Positions 16,229-24,804 of a stretch of 32,583 nt of DNA are shown here, in pieces. Source of the DNA: Klebsiella pneumoniae (lineage in GTDB: Bacteria; Pseudomonadota; Gammaproteobacteria; Burkholderiales; SG8-39). Each line of letters opens with the position of its first letter. Position 1 is the first letter of the stretch. The stretch covers positions 1 to 32,583 of the forward strand of contig CAMDRJ010000015.1 in the NCBI GenBank assembly GCA_945906755.1, in the 5' to 3' direction. The notes under the pieces were generated by a model. It did no database searches. It was not told the origin of the DNA and worked only from the letters and a program-made list of their open reading frames with translations. A program made the position numbers and the translations under genes.

Positions 16229-16801
16229 CTACGCCGATTCGCTTGGCACAAAGCGGAGCGCGACGCCGTTGTTGCACCAGCGCTCGCCAGTGGGTTTTGG
16301 CCCATCATTGAACAGATGGCCATGATGGCCTTCGCACCGGATGCAGTGATATTCGGTGCGCGGCAGGATCAATTTGAAGTCGCGTTTGGTGGCGAAGTGC
16401 CCCGGAATCACCGTAAAGAACGATGGCCATCCGGTGCCGCTGTCGAATTTCATTTCAGATGTGAACAGTGCAAGTCCGCATCCGGCGCAGGCGTAGATGC
16501 CGCGGCGCTTTTCATTGTTCAAGGGGCTGGATCCAGGCGGCTCGGTTCCGTCGTCGCGCAGCACGTGATACGCCTCGCGCCCAAGCGTCTTCTTCCATTC
16601 AGCGTTTGATCGCTTGTCGGCCGGCGTCGGCGCGAAAACGATGCTAGCGTTGGCGGGCGCCAGCGATTTCCAATCGGTGCGAATTTGCTCAAGCGGGCGT
16701 GCCAATGCAGGTGTTTTCATGGTCTGGGCAAAGGGTAATGGCGCAACAAGATACGCGGCGCCGCCCGCGCAAAGCGATGAAACGAAGGTGCGCCGGTTCA
16801 T
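16229..16801 (-). CDS. msrB: Peptide-methionine (R)-S-oxide reductase MsrB, Tat-type signal
   Basis: The enzyme reduces the R epimer of methionine sulfoxide in oxidised proteins. The zinc site is intact, with Cys105/Cys108 in YACAGCGLALF and Cys153/Cys156 in YHCIRCEGHHGH. The catalytic cysteine is Cys176 in RWCNNGVALRF, where most relatives have RYCINSASL. FDSGTGWPSF is the conserved substrate loop. The N-terminus MNRRTFVSSL followed by a hydrophobic stretch to PFAQ is a twin-arginine signal, so the protein should fold in the cytoplasm and act in the periplasm. Total length is 190 residues, longer than cytosolic MsrB because of the leader. It is divergent from the deacylase gene. Confidence 0.95.
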   Translation of the reverse strand: MNRRTFVSSLCAGGAAYLVAPLPFAQTMKTPALARPLEQIRTDWKSLAPANASIVFAPTPADKRSNAEWKKTLGREAYHVLRDDGTEPPGSSPLNNEKRRGIYACAGCGLALFTSEMKFDSGTGWPSFFTVIPGHFATKRDFKLILPRTEYHCIRCEGHHGHLFNDGPKPTGERWCNNGVALRFVPSESA

Positions 16802-16952
16802 GTGATCTCCTTAAAAGCGGTTGCGATGGGACGGCGCCTCAATTGCATTGCTGCGCCACGCCATCTGACAATGTACGGATCATACGGTTCGACGGATGCG
16901 TCGAAGAGCCGCAAGATGGCAGTAATCATCGCAAATTTCGATGGAGAAATGC

Positions 16953-18401
16953 ATGTCCGAGCCCTTTGATCTGATCATCCGCGGCGGTACCGTCATCGAT
17001 GGGATGCGTGCGCCGCGATTTGCGGCCGATGTGGCGTTGCGTGGCGATGTCATCGCGAAAATCGGTGCTCTCGCCGGTGCCAAGGCGCATCGCGAGATCG
17101 ATGCGACCGGCCTCATCATCGTCCCGGGATTTATCGATGCGCATACCCACGACGACCGCTTGATGTTGTCGGCCCCGGCGATGGCGCCCAAGGTCAGTCA
17201 AGGCGTTACGACCGTGGTCGCGGGCAATTGCGGTGTATCGCTCGCACCCGTCACCTTCAAGAGCGGCAACGCGGTAACCCCGCCACTTGATTTGCTCGAC
17301 ACCGAAGGCGTTTGGTTTCGCTACCGCTCGTTCGGTGAGTATGTCAGGCATCTTGGCAGTGAGCCCGCCGCCACTAACGCCGCATTGCTGGTGGGGCATA
17401 CGACACTGCGCGTGGCGACGATGGATAACGTGAAGCGCGCCGCGACGGCCGGCGAGATCGCGCGCATGCAGGCGATGGTCACTGAAGCCCTCACAGCGGG
17501 TGCGATTGGGGTTTCGACCGGCCTTTTTTACGAGCCTGCGATCGCGGCGCCAACTGAGGAGGTGATTGAAGTCTGCCGCCCGCTCAAAGCTTTCGGCGGT
17601 GTGTATTGCACGCATATGCGAAACGAAGGCGCCGGCGTGATGGATTCGCTCGAGGAAACCTTTCGTATCGGGCGGGAGGTGGGGGTGCAGGTGATCGTGT
17701 CGCACCACAAAGTAATGGGCCTGCCCAATCACGGCCGGTCGGGCGAAACGCTCGCGCTGATCGAACGCCAAATGAAAACCCAATCGATCGGACTCGATTG
17801 CTACCCGTACTGTGCCTCCTCGACGATCCTGTCGGCCGACCGTGTCGCGACCGCCTCGAAGGTACTGGTGACGTGGTCGAAGCCGCATCCTGAGTTCGCC
17901 GGGATGGCGCTTGAAGAGATCGAACAAAAAATGGCGAAGCCGCGCGCCGACGTGATCACCGCGCTGTTGCCCGCCGGGGCCATTTATTTCGCGATGGCCG
18001 AGGGCGATGTGCAAAGCATCCTCAAATTCGAGCACACGATGGTCGGTTCCGACGGTCTGCCGCATGATTCGTCACCCCATCCGCGCCTTTGGGGAACGTT
18101 TCCGCGTGTGCTGGGTCACTACTCACGTGGGCTTGGACTATTTCCCCTTGAAACAGCGGTCTACAAGATGACAGGACTCACCGCAAAGACCTTCGGGCTC
18201 GCCAATCGTGGCGTTATTCGCGAGGGTGCTTTCGCTGATATCGCCATCTTTGACGCCGCAACGGTCGGCGAAGCGGCGACCTTTTCACGTTCAATCGCCC
18301 CGGCGCACGGCATTGCCAACGTCATCGTCAACGGGGAGATCGTTTGGGCCGATGGTCGATCAACCCCGGCGCGGCCGGGGCGGGTCTTACGGCGAACTTG
18401 A
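16953..18401 (+). CDS. N-acyl-D-amino-acid deacylase family amidohydrolase
   Basis: The 482-residue product belongs to the D-aminoacylase branch of the amidohydrolase superfamily, which removes acyl groups from N-acyl-D-amino acids. It starts with FDLIIRGGTVIDGMRAPRF. Then come the metal-binding HTH (64-66) in IDAHTHDDRL, the metal-ligand region GNCGVS with Cys93, YCTHMRNEGAG, VSHHKVMG and MVGSDGLPHDSSPHPRLWG with the catalytic Asp. I chose the ATG at 16953, since GGAG at 16943-16946 lies six bases before it. The track start at 16941 is too close to any site. No signal peptide is seen. Other members act on dihydropyrimidine-like rings, so the substrate is only a family-level guess. Confidence 0.92.
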   Translation: MSEPFDLIIRGGTVIDGMRAPRFAADVALRGDVIAKIGALAGAKAHREIDATGLIIVPGFIDAHTHDDRLMLSAPAMAPKVSQGVTTVVAGNCGVSLAPVTFKSGNAVTPPLDLLDTEGVWFRYRSFGEYVRHLGSEPAATNAALLVGHTTLRVATMDNVKRAATAGEIARMQAMVTEALTAGAIGVSTGLFYEPAIAAPTEEVIEVCRPLKAFGGVYCTHMRNEGAGVMDSLEETFRIGREVGVQVIVSHHKVMGLPNHGRSGETLALIERQMKTQSIGLDCYPYCASSTILSADRVATASKVLVTWSKPHPEFAGMALEEIEQKMAKPRADVITALLPAGAIYFAMAEGDVQSILKFEHTMVGSDGLPHDSSPHPRLWGTFPRVLGHYSRGLGLFPLETAVYKMTGLTAKTFGLANRGVIREGAFADIAIFDAATVGEAATFSRSIAPAHGIANVIVNGEIVWADGRSTPARPGRVLRRT

Positions 18402-18688
18402 TTTGGTTCGGCGCCGCGTCGGCCGCGTCCGATACATTCGCTTACATGTTTTCAGCGATTCCACAAACGTTGGCAATATTCGATAGTTATTCTCATACCG
18501 TCGGCCTCGCATCTTCAGGATAATTGCTGCACACGCGTTAATGAGTAACTGAACAAGGGGGCTCGCCCCTTCGTAACTCCCTGAATAGATGGGCACGCTG
18601 ATTGCGCGAGATTGCTTAATTAGCGTTTGCTCAATGATGTAGCGGTTCCCGCAAGAGCGGGCATCGCTGATTCGCTGGAGAAATGATC
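18402..18688. other. Intergenic region with two small hairpins
   Basis: These 287 bases separate the deacylase gene from the Tyr-rich secreted protein gene. Two inverted repeats are visible: AAGGGG-GCTCG-CCCCTT at 18555-18571 and CCCGC-AAGA-GCGGG at 18648-18661. The first could slow readthrough; the second would lie in the leader of the downstream gene. Neither is followed by a T-run. The stretch is more AT-rich than its surroundings and presumably holds the downstream promoter, but I cannot name hexamers with confidence. No gene is seen. Confidence 0.4.
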
Positions 18689-19081
18689 ATGCGCTCAAAT
18701 GCATTCATCGCCTTAGCAATTCTCGGACTCTCACTTGGACTCACGAGTCAAGACGCCGACGCGCAGGGCCACCGAGGCCGCGTCGGGGTGGGCGTTCACA
18801 TCGGGGTGCCCGGGCCGTTCTACTGGGGCCCGCGCTACTACTACGGTTGGCCCGGCTATTACTACCCGCCCTACTACTACAACGCGCCGATCATCATTGA
18901 ATCACCGCCTGTCTATATCGAGCGTGGCAGCAGCGAACCGGTTGCACCGGCGACGCAGCAAGCGTTGGGCGACTGGTATTTTTGTGCGTCACCTGAGGGG
19001 TATTACCCCTATGTGAGTCAGTGTCCGGGCGGTTGGCGCAAGGTGCCGGCGCAGCCGCCAGCCAGTAATCCCCAGCGATGA
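18689..19081 (+). CDS. Secreted Tyr/Gly/Pro-rich hypothetical protein
   Basis: The protein has a signal peptide (MRSNAFIALAILGLSLGLTSQDADA) and then a low-complexity middle with repeated YYY blocks (PRYYYGWPGYYYPPYYY). The C-terminus has a distinct module, DWYFCASPEGYYPYVSQCPGGWRKVP, with two cysteines. I know this WYxC...YYPYVxxC...W module from the ends of many proteobacterial envelope proteins of unknown function. I chose the ATG at 18689 (130 residues), eight bases after GGAG; the ATG at 18683 is only two bases from it. Its stop overlaps the start of the next gene (ATGA), so the pair is probably translated together. Confidence 0.83.
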   Translation: MRSNAFIALAILGLSLGLTSQDADAQGHRGRVGVGVHIGVPGPFYWGPRYYYGWPGYYYPPYYYNAPIIIESPPVYIERGSSEPVAPATQQALGDWYFCASPEGYYPYVSQCPGGWRKVPAQPPASNPQR

Positions 19082-19647
19082 AACGAATGCCCCCAATGCT
19101 GCAACGTCTTGCAATGCTGGTCGCGTTCGGTTTGACCGGATGCGCAACCGTCCCAACCGGACCAAGCGTCATGACCCTGCCTGGGACCGGCAAGAGCATC
19201 GAGCAGTTCCGTGCGGATGAGGCTCGCTGCAAGGATGACGCTCTTACCCGCATTGGTGGTCAGGCGCGCGTGCAATCCGCAAACGAAAGAGCTGCGGGCA
19301 CTGCGGTGGTGGGCAGCGCTATTGGTGCGGTGGCGGGCGCGGCGCTTGGGGGCAATCAAGGTGCGGCGGTTGGCGCCGGGGTTGGTCTGGTCGCAGGGAG
19401 TGCAATCGGGGCAGACCAGTCGCAAGCCTCGTCCTTCGATGCACAGCGCCGCTACGATCAGGCGTTCGTCCAATGCATGTATGCAATGGGACATCGCGTT
19501 CCGGTGCGTACCCTCTATACACCCGGTCGCGAACCGGTAAACGGTCGCCCGCGGCCCGCGGCATCGTATCCACCACCGCCACCTCCAGGCTTCCCGCCGC
19601 CACCACCACCTGATTACGCGCCACCGCCGGCCGCCGCGCCGCGCTAA
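19078..19647 (+). CDS. Glycine-zipper lipoprotein with proline-rich tail
   Basis: The 189-residue product has a lipoprotein signal ending in the lipobox LTGC, with Cys22 the lipidated residue. A central glycine zipper follows (VVGSAIGAVAGAALGG, then GAGVGLVAGSAIGAD), which normally forms a membrane-inserted helical hairpin. Next is RRYDQAFVQCMYAMGHRVPV, a block shared by several glycine-zipper lipoproteins. The last 30 residues are dominated by proline runs (YPPPPPPGF, FPPPPPPDY) and may extend through the cell wall. The ATG overlaps the previous stop by four bases. A role in outer-membrane or envelope structure is likely; no enzymatic function is expected. Confidence 0.87.
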   Translation: MKRMPPMLQRLAMLVAFGLTGCATVPTGPSVMTLPGTGKSIEQFRADEARCKDDALTRIGGQARVQSANERAAGTAVVGSAIGAVAGAALGGNQGAAVGAGVGLVAGSAIGADQSQASSFDAQRRYDQAFVQCMYAMGHRVPVRTLYTPGREPVNGRPRPAASYPPPPPPGFPPPPPPDYAPPPAAAPR

Positions 19648-19702
19648 TAGCCAAACGGTCCGGTCCTACGCAAGCTCGCGAAGCGCGGCATCATCGGGTG
19701 CC

Positions 19703-20983
19703 ATGACGCAAGACCTTCCTCATGTTGTCGTGTTGGGCTGCGGTTTCAGCGGGTTGGCTGCCGTTCGTGCGCTCGCAGCCGCGCCGGTTCGGATTACTGT
19801 CGTTGACCGCACGAACCACCATCTCTTTCAACCGCTGCTCTATCAGGTGGCCACCGCCGGATTGGCCGCACCCGCGATCGCCGCACCGATTCGATTCATT
19901 GTTCGAAAGCAGGCCAACGTCACGTCGTTGCTTGGCGACGTTAATGCGATCGACGTGGATCGGCGCACCGTTCTATTGGATGGCGGCGTTGCCCTAGCCT
20001 ACGACTATCTCGTCGTTGCGAGCGGCGTGACACATAGCTACTTCGGTAACGAATCGTGGGCGCGCGATGCGCCCGGCTTGAAGACGCTCGATGATGCGCT
20101 CGTGATGCGACGCAAGATTCTGCTTGCGTTTGAACGCGCGGAACGAGAATCCGATGCTACGCGTCGGCGCGAGTGGCTGACATTCGTGGTCGTGGGAGCT
20201 GGTCCCACTGGTGTTGAACTGGCCGGGACCTTGGCCGAGATCGCGCGCCATACCCTTGCCAATGAATTCAGAAGGATCGATTCTCGCGAAGCACGCGTCG
20301 TGCTTGTTGAAGGGGCCGATCGCGTTCTCACGACGTATCCGAACAAATTGAGCACCAAAGCCGCCGTGCAGCTGCGCAAGCTCGGGGTCGAGGTGCGTAC
20401 CGGCGCACGTGTGTCGCAAATTGATGCATCCGGGGTGCTGCTTGGCGAGGAGCGTCTGGCTGCCCGTACGGTCCTCTGGGCGGCAGGTATTCAGGCATCG
20501 CCGCTTGGCACGCATCTGAAGGGACCGCTTGATCGCGCCGGCCGTGTCGCGGTCTTGCCTAATCTGTCGGTGCCGGGGCATCCGGAAGTCTTTGTGATCG
20601 GCGATCTTGCGGCGCTTTCAGTCGATGGAAAACCGGTTCCTGGGGTCGCCCCCGCAGCAAAACAAATGGGATATCACGCGGCGAAGAATCTTCTCGCGCA
20701 TCGGGTGGGCCAGCCGATGCGGCCGTTCCGTTATCGCGACTATGGCTCACTCGCAACGATTGGCCGGCATGCGGCGGTCGCGGTGATCGGCAAGATCGAG
20801 CTGTCGGGAGTCAGCGCGTGGTTGTTCTGGCTGTTTCTGCACATTTTTTTCTTGATCGGATTTCGCAATCGACTGGTCGTGCTCATCGATTGGGCATGGG
20901 CCTATATGACCTTCCAGCGCTATGCGCGGATCATGACGGGAACGTCGGGCGCCGCCCACCAGAATGGAAAACAAGCAGATTGA
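19703..20983 (+). CDS. NAD(P)/FAD-dependent oxidoreductase, type II NADH dehydrogenase-like
   Basis: The 426-residue flavoprotein has two dinucleotide-binding motifs. The N-terminal VVVLGCGFSGLAAVRAL binds FAD and VVVGAGPTGVELAGTLAEI (about 160-180) binds NAD(P)H. LFQPLLYQVATAGL and EVFVIGDLAAL are the other hallmarks of type II NADH:quinone dehydrogenases. GVAPAAKQMGYHAAKNL precedes the C-terminal region. That region has two hydrophobic segments (AWLFWLFLHIFFLIGF and RLVVLIDWAWAYMTF), which fit membrane attachment on the cytoplasmic face. It would pass electrons from NADH to quinone without pumping protons. It appears to be a single gene, convergent with the oxidoreductase operon on the right. 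Confidence 0.92.
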   Translation: MTQDLPHVVVLGCGFSGLAAVRALAAAPVRITVVDRTNHHLFQPLLYQVATAGLAAPAIAAPIRFIVRKQANVTSLLGDVNAIDVDRRTVLLDGGVALAYDYLVVASGVTHSYFGNESWARDAPGLKTLDDALVMRRKILLAFERAERESDATRRREWLTFVVVGAGPTGVELAGTLAEIARHTLANEFRRIDSREARVVLVEGADRVLTTYPNKLSTKAAVQLRKLGVEVRTGARVSQIDASGVLLGEERLAARTVLWAAGIQASPLGTHLKGPLDRAGRVAVLPNLSVPGHPEVFVIGDLAALSVDGKPVPGVAPAAKQMGYHAAKNLLAHRVGQPMRPFRYRDYGSLATIGRHAAVAVIGKIELSGVSAWLFWLFLHIFFLIGFRNRLVVLIDWAWAYMTFQRYARIMTGTSGAAHQNGKQAD

Positions 20984-21047
20984 CGGCAAACCCTGCGAAC
21001 GAGCGCGCGTCAGTCCACCTAAGCCCGTTGCGTTGAATCCCGTCCGT

Positions 21048-23195
21048 CTACGCCGGCTGCATCCACCCGATCACGCTGCTCCGCACGCGCCACTTCAATC
21101 GGTCCCACCAGCTTGGGTTCTGCACGATCTCGGCGCGGAAGAACGACGGGCAGAGAATTGCCGCATGCGCGACCTCGCCGCAGAGGCCACAGCCGACGCA
21201 GCTATTGTTGACGTGCACCACCGGATCCACCTTCAGCGGATCGCCGGAATCCTTCACTGTGAGGGACGGGCACCCGGACAAGCGGATGCATGAATGATCG
21301 CCCGAGCAAACGTCTTCATCGACCCCAAAGCGGGTGCGCACGACACGCCCGCCGGATGACAGGAGCTTTGACAGGATCGGGCGGATCCGGCGCTGCCGTT
21401 CGAGCTGGCATTCGCCCTCGGCGATGATCACTTTCAATCCGGATTCGGTGGTGGTGAACGCCTCGCGCAAGGTCTTGGCCATGTCGCCAACGCGATAGGT
21501 ATGCACGGTGCGCAGCCACTTCACGCCAACGCCACGCAAGGTGTTCTCGATCGTTTGATCGGCATGCGCGGCGCTGTTCTCGCGGGCCGTCGCGCGCGCG
21601 GATTCAATCGGCGTGGAAATCAATTCTTGCGTGCCGGTCGCCGATGAGTAGCCGTTCTTCATGACGATCAGCACCGAATCGCCCTTGTTGAGCACGGTCG
21701 ATGAGACACCGGACAACAAGCCGTTGTGCCAGAAGCCGCCATCGCCCATGATCGACAGCGTGCGGCCGGATTGAATCGGTGCGACGCCGGCGGCACTCGC
21801 AAGGCTCATCCCGTAACCGAGAATTGAGTTGCCGGATGAAAAGGGTTCGAAGGTCGCGAGCGCATGACAACCGATGTCCGCGGCGATATGAGGTTTACCG
21901 ACATCGCGTTCGGCCAGTTTCAGCGCGGCGAACACCGGGCGCTCTGGACAGCCCACGCAAAACGTCGGTGGTCGCGGCGGCATCGGTGAACCGAGTGCGG
22001 CATTGGCGCGTTGCCTGAGGCTATCCATTCCCGCGATCCATGCGAGGCCTGCCGTGGTGTCAAGACCCGCGCCGTCGCGCGCGAGGAATGCCGCCAGGCC
22101 GCGTCCGATCGTCTCCGCGTTGTATTCACCGGCCATCGTGATGCAGTCCTTGCCGCGCAGCTTGGTCTGCACATCGGCGCGGCGCAGGAGCGTCGCAATT
22201 TCCTGCTCGATGAATTCCGGTTGACCCTCTTCGACGACCAGTACCGCCGATTTGGTTGCGCAGAATCCGGTGATCTCATCGGGAACCAGCGGATACACCG
22301 CATTCAACACGAGGATCGGAATACGCGAGTCACCGAATGCGTTCGCCAAGCCGAATTGCTCGAGCGCGCGGAGCAGATTGTTGGTGAGCCCGCCCTGGAC
22401 GATGATGCCAAGATGGGTGAGATCGCCAGGTAGGGTCTCATTCAGCCGCCGTTCGCTGATGAACTTACGGGCCGCAGGAATCCGCACATCGAACTTCAGC
22501 TTTTCCTGGCGGAAGGTCGCGGGTGGATGCGCAAGCCGGTCGTAATAAAACGCGGGCGGCCCTTGCAGGCGATGCAGCGTGGAAATGGCCGGCGCGATAT
22601 TCGACTTCGCTTCGAAGCTGCCTTGCACATGGCAGGCACGAATCCTAAGCTCCATCATGACTGGCGTGTTGGAGGCCTCCGAGAGTGCAAAGCCTTCTTC
22701 CACCATGCGCACGATCGTCGGCAAATTCGGTCGCGGATCGAGCAGGCACATCGACGATTTGAGCGCCATCGCATGCGAGCGTTCCTGGATCACGCTCGCG
22801 CCTTCGCCGTAATCTTCGCCGAGGATGATCATCGCGCCGCCCACCACACCGGCCGACGCAAGATTTGAGAGCGCATCGGCGGCGACATTGGTGCCGACGA
22901 TCGACTTCCAGGTCACCGCACCGCGCACCGGATAGTTGATCGACGCGCCCAACATCGCTGCGGCCGACGCTTCATTGGTGCAGGCTTCCACATGCACGCC
23001 AAGCTGATCGAGGTAGTCGCGCGCCTGCACCATGACATCGAGCAAATGCGAGACGGGCGCGCCTTGATAGCCGCCGACATAGGCGACGCCTGATTGCAGC
23101 AGCGCTTTCGTTACGGCAAGAATGCCCTCGCCGTGAAACGTAGAGCCCTCGGCGAGTTGCAGCGATTTAATTTCTTCAGCGAATGAACGTTCCAT
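21048..23195 (-). CDS. iorA: Indolepyruvate ferredoxin oxidoreductase alpha subunit, second copy
   Basis: The 715-residue protein is a complete alpha subunit of the 2-oxoacid:ferredoxin oxidoreductase family, which turns arylpyruvates and CoA into aryl-acetyl-CoA and reduced ferredoxin. Its N-terminal pyrimidine-binding domain holds GGYQGAPVSHLLDV. The thiamine diphosphate domain holds CVGCPERPVFAAL, GDGGFWHNGL and KNGYSSATGTQ. The C-terminal iron-sulfur domain holds VCSGDHSCIRLSGCPSL and CVGCGLCGEVAHAAILCP. All ligands and motifs are intact, so it is not a decaying copy. It is close to the other alpha gene over its whole length. It differs most in the stretch after the TPP motif, where it has extra residues (ESARATARENSAAHADQT). 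It follows the beta gene by 21 bases. Confidence 0.92.
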   Translation of the reverse strand: MERSFAEEIKSLQLAEGSTFHGEGILAVTKALLQSGVAYVGGYQGAPVSHLLDVMVQARDYLDQLGVHVEACTNEASAAAMLGASINYPVRGAVTWKSIVGTNVAADALSNLASAGVVGGAMIILGEDYGEGASVIQERSHAMALKSSMCLLDPRPNLPTIVRMVEEGFALSEASNTPVMMELRIRACHVQGSFEAKSNIAPAISTLHRLQGPPAFYYDRLAHPPATFRQEKLKFDVRIPAARKFISERRLNETLPGDLTHLGIIVQGGLTNNLLRALEQFGLANAFGDSRIPILVLNAVYPLVPDEITGFCATKSAVLVVEEGQPEFIEQEIATLLRRADVQTKLRGKDCITMAGEYNAETIGRGLAAFLARDGAGLDTTAGLAWIAGMDSLRQRANAALGSPMPPRPPTFCVGCPERPVFAALKLAERDVGKPHIAADIGCHALATFEPFSSGNSILGYGMSLASAAGVAPIQSGRTLSIMGDGGFWHNGLLSGVSSTVLNKGDSVLIVMKNGYSSATGTQELISTPIESARATARENSAAHADQTIENTLRGVGVKWLRTVHTYRVGDMAKTLREAFTTTESGLKVIIAEGECQLERQRRIRPILSKLLSSGGRVVRTRFGVDEDVCSGDHSCIRLSGCPSLTVKDSGDPLKVDPVVHVNNSCVGCGLCGEVAHAAILCPSFFRAEIVQNPSWWDRLKWRVRSSVIGWMQPA

Positions 23196-23216
23196 ATGTT
23201 GTAGTGGCCGACGCGC

Positions 23217-24791
23217 CTAAGCGGGCCGACGTTCTTCGCTACCTGGTTTCTTGCGAAAGAATTTGATCGGCTTGGCCTCTGGCGGCAGGGGCGTGACGCC
23301 ATGCGTCGCCAAATTGCCCTCGAGTTTGCGGCCTTCCGGATCGGCCAATGCGGCTTCGCGCGCCGACTTGATCGCGAGCGCGCGATCACGATCGGTGGCG
23401 AACTGTGTACCGGTCACCAGGTGATCAAGGATGCGTAGGAAATTGCCGCGCCCACGCTTGTACGTGTCGCCATAGCCTTTGATCAACCGTCCGCACAGGC
23501 CAATCTCGAGCGCCAATTGCAGGTCTTTACGTGCGGCAGCTTGCACTTCACCTAACCAGCGATCGATCAGTGTTTGCTCGGCTTGCCAGCGTGAAGTCAT
23601 GCGCCGGACGGGTCGTAATGCCGCGAGCCCACGCAGCAATCCAAAGCCGACGATGCTGGTCGTCTTGATGTACATCCCTTTGTTGAGCTTATGCGTGAGG
23701 CCGCGCTTATCGGTCCAGCGGACCAGTCGATTCGCAAGGCCGGTCGGCAGCATCGCGGCCAACTCATCGACACCGGGTTTCAGGTACTCGACGATATGCA
23801 CCGGCTCTTCAGGCTTGGCCATCACCTCGCCGCGTACCCGCTCGAAACGGCTCTTGCGCGTCTTGACGTCGGCCACGCGAATGACATCTTCATAGCTCAT
23901 CCAAAGCGCGAGGAAACGACCGGTTTCGTTGGTGAGCATGCAGCCGAGCGCCTGTCCACCATGTTCACGATCCAGTTTTGCGATCGGTTCCAAGCGGTCG
24001 AGATATTGCGTGGCATAGCGCGTGTCCTGATAATCGACCAGCCGCGCCACGCCTTCTTCGAGAATGCGGTGCGTCTCAATTGGAAAGCTGCCCTTCACGC
24101 GCTCTGATGGATGATCCATCCAACGCTTCACCGCTTCAGGTGGCGGCGCTTTCAGTTCGCCTGCCGCATGTTTGTAGCCAAGATCGAAGCCCTTCAGGCT
24201 CGCATCAACGCCGCGCCCACCGCCACGCACGGCGGCCTCGCAATCCGCGCGCGAAAGCGGTAATGCGCCGGAACCCGCCAGCGCACCGAATAGCACCGCA
24301 CTGATGACCGTTCCGGAATCCTGCGCGATCGCTTGCATGTCAAACAGCACATTGCGCTTCGCGAGTGTTTCCGCTGCTTTGATGATGCGATCACCGTCGA
24401 TGCGGCCATCGCCCATGTGCATCTTTTCTAGCGTGGTGTAGACGCGATGGGTGGACGCAATGAGCGTCGTGCGATCAGGCGACACGAAGCCGTTTTGCAT
24501 CGCGCGGCCCGCCTCAATCAACTCAGAAGCCACCATTACATCAACATTGCTTGGGGATGGCGTCAATGCGAGCACTGGGCGCTTCGCACCCAGATCGGCG
24601 ATCTTGGCTGGGAAAAGTTCGATGTAATAGGTGGTAGCGCCGGTACGCTGCGCGACACCTGGAATCGAGGTGCTTTGCACCAGAAAATTCTGTTTCGTCG
24701 CCGCGGCGATGATCCAGTCGGCCAGCACGCCGCCGCCTTCGCCACCGAGCGCGGCGATGAGAATCGTGATGGGACGTTCGGGAAGGTTCAT
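23217..24791 (-). CDS. iorB: Indolepyruvate oxidoreductase beta subunit with DUF6537-type C-terminal domain
   Basis: The first 200 or so residues form the gamma-type domain of 2-oxoacid:ferredoxin oxidoreductases (ITILIAALGGEGGGVLADWI, SIPGVAQRTGATTYYIELF, DVMVASELIEAGRAMQNGFV), the role of IorB. The remaining 300 residues contain LVDYQDTRYATQYLDRL, MYIKTTSIVGFGLLRGL and GRLIKGYGDTYKRG. They match the DUF6537 region found in the long, single-chain proteobacterial indolepyruvate oxidoreductases. The whole is 524 residues, far longer than archaeal IorB of about 200. The gene lies between the two alpha genes, 13 bases after the first and 21 before the second. One beta chain may therefore serve both alpha chains. 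Confidence 0.92.
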   Translation of the reverse strand: MNLPERPITILIAALGGEGGGVLADWIIAAATKQNFLVQSTSIPGVAQRTGATTYYIELFPAKIADLGAKRPVLALTPSPSNVDVMVASELIEAGRAMQNGFVSPDRTTLIASTHRVYTTLEKMHMGDGRIDGDRIIKAAETLAKRNVLFDMQAIAQDSGTVISAVLFGALAGSGALPLSRADCEAAVRGGGRGVDASLKGFDLGYKHAAGELKAPPPEAVKRWMDHPSERVKGSFPIETHRILEEGVARLVDYQDTRYATQYLDRLEPIAKLDREHGGQALGCMLTNETGRFLALWMSYEDVIRVADVKTRKSRFERVRGEVMAKPEEPVHIVEYLKPGVDELAAMLPTGLANRLVRWTDKRGLTHKLNKGMYIKTTSIVGFGLLRGLAALRPVRRMTSRWQAEQTLIDRWLGEVQAAARKDLQLALEIGLCGRLIKGYGDTYKRGRGNFLRILDHLVTGTQFATDRDRALAIKSAREAALADPEGRKLEGNLATHGVTPLPPEAKPIKFFRKKPGSEERRPA

Positions 24792-24804
24792 TTACAACTC
24801 CAGA

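Noticed and set aside
16926-18065. Long minus-strand ORF of 379 residues opposite the deacylase gene
   Set aside because: Antisense shadow of a gene with intact amidohydrolase motifs; the translation is His/Arg-rich and unlike any family.
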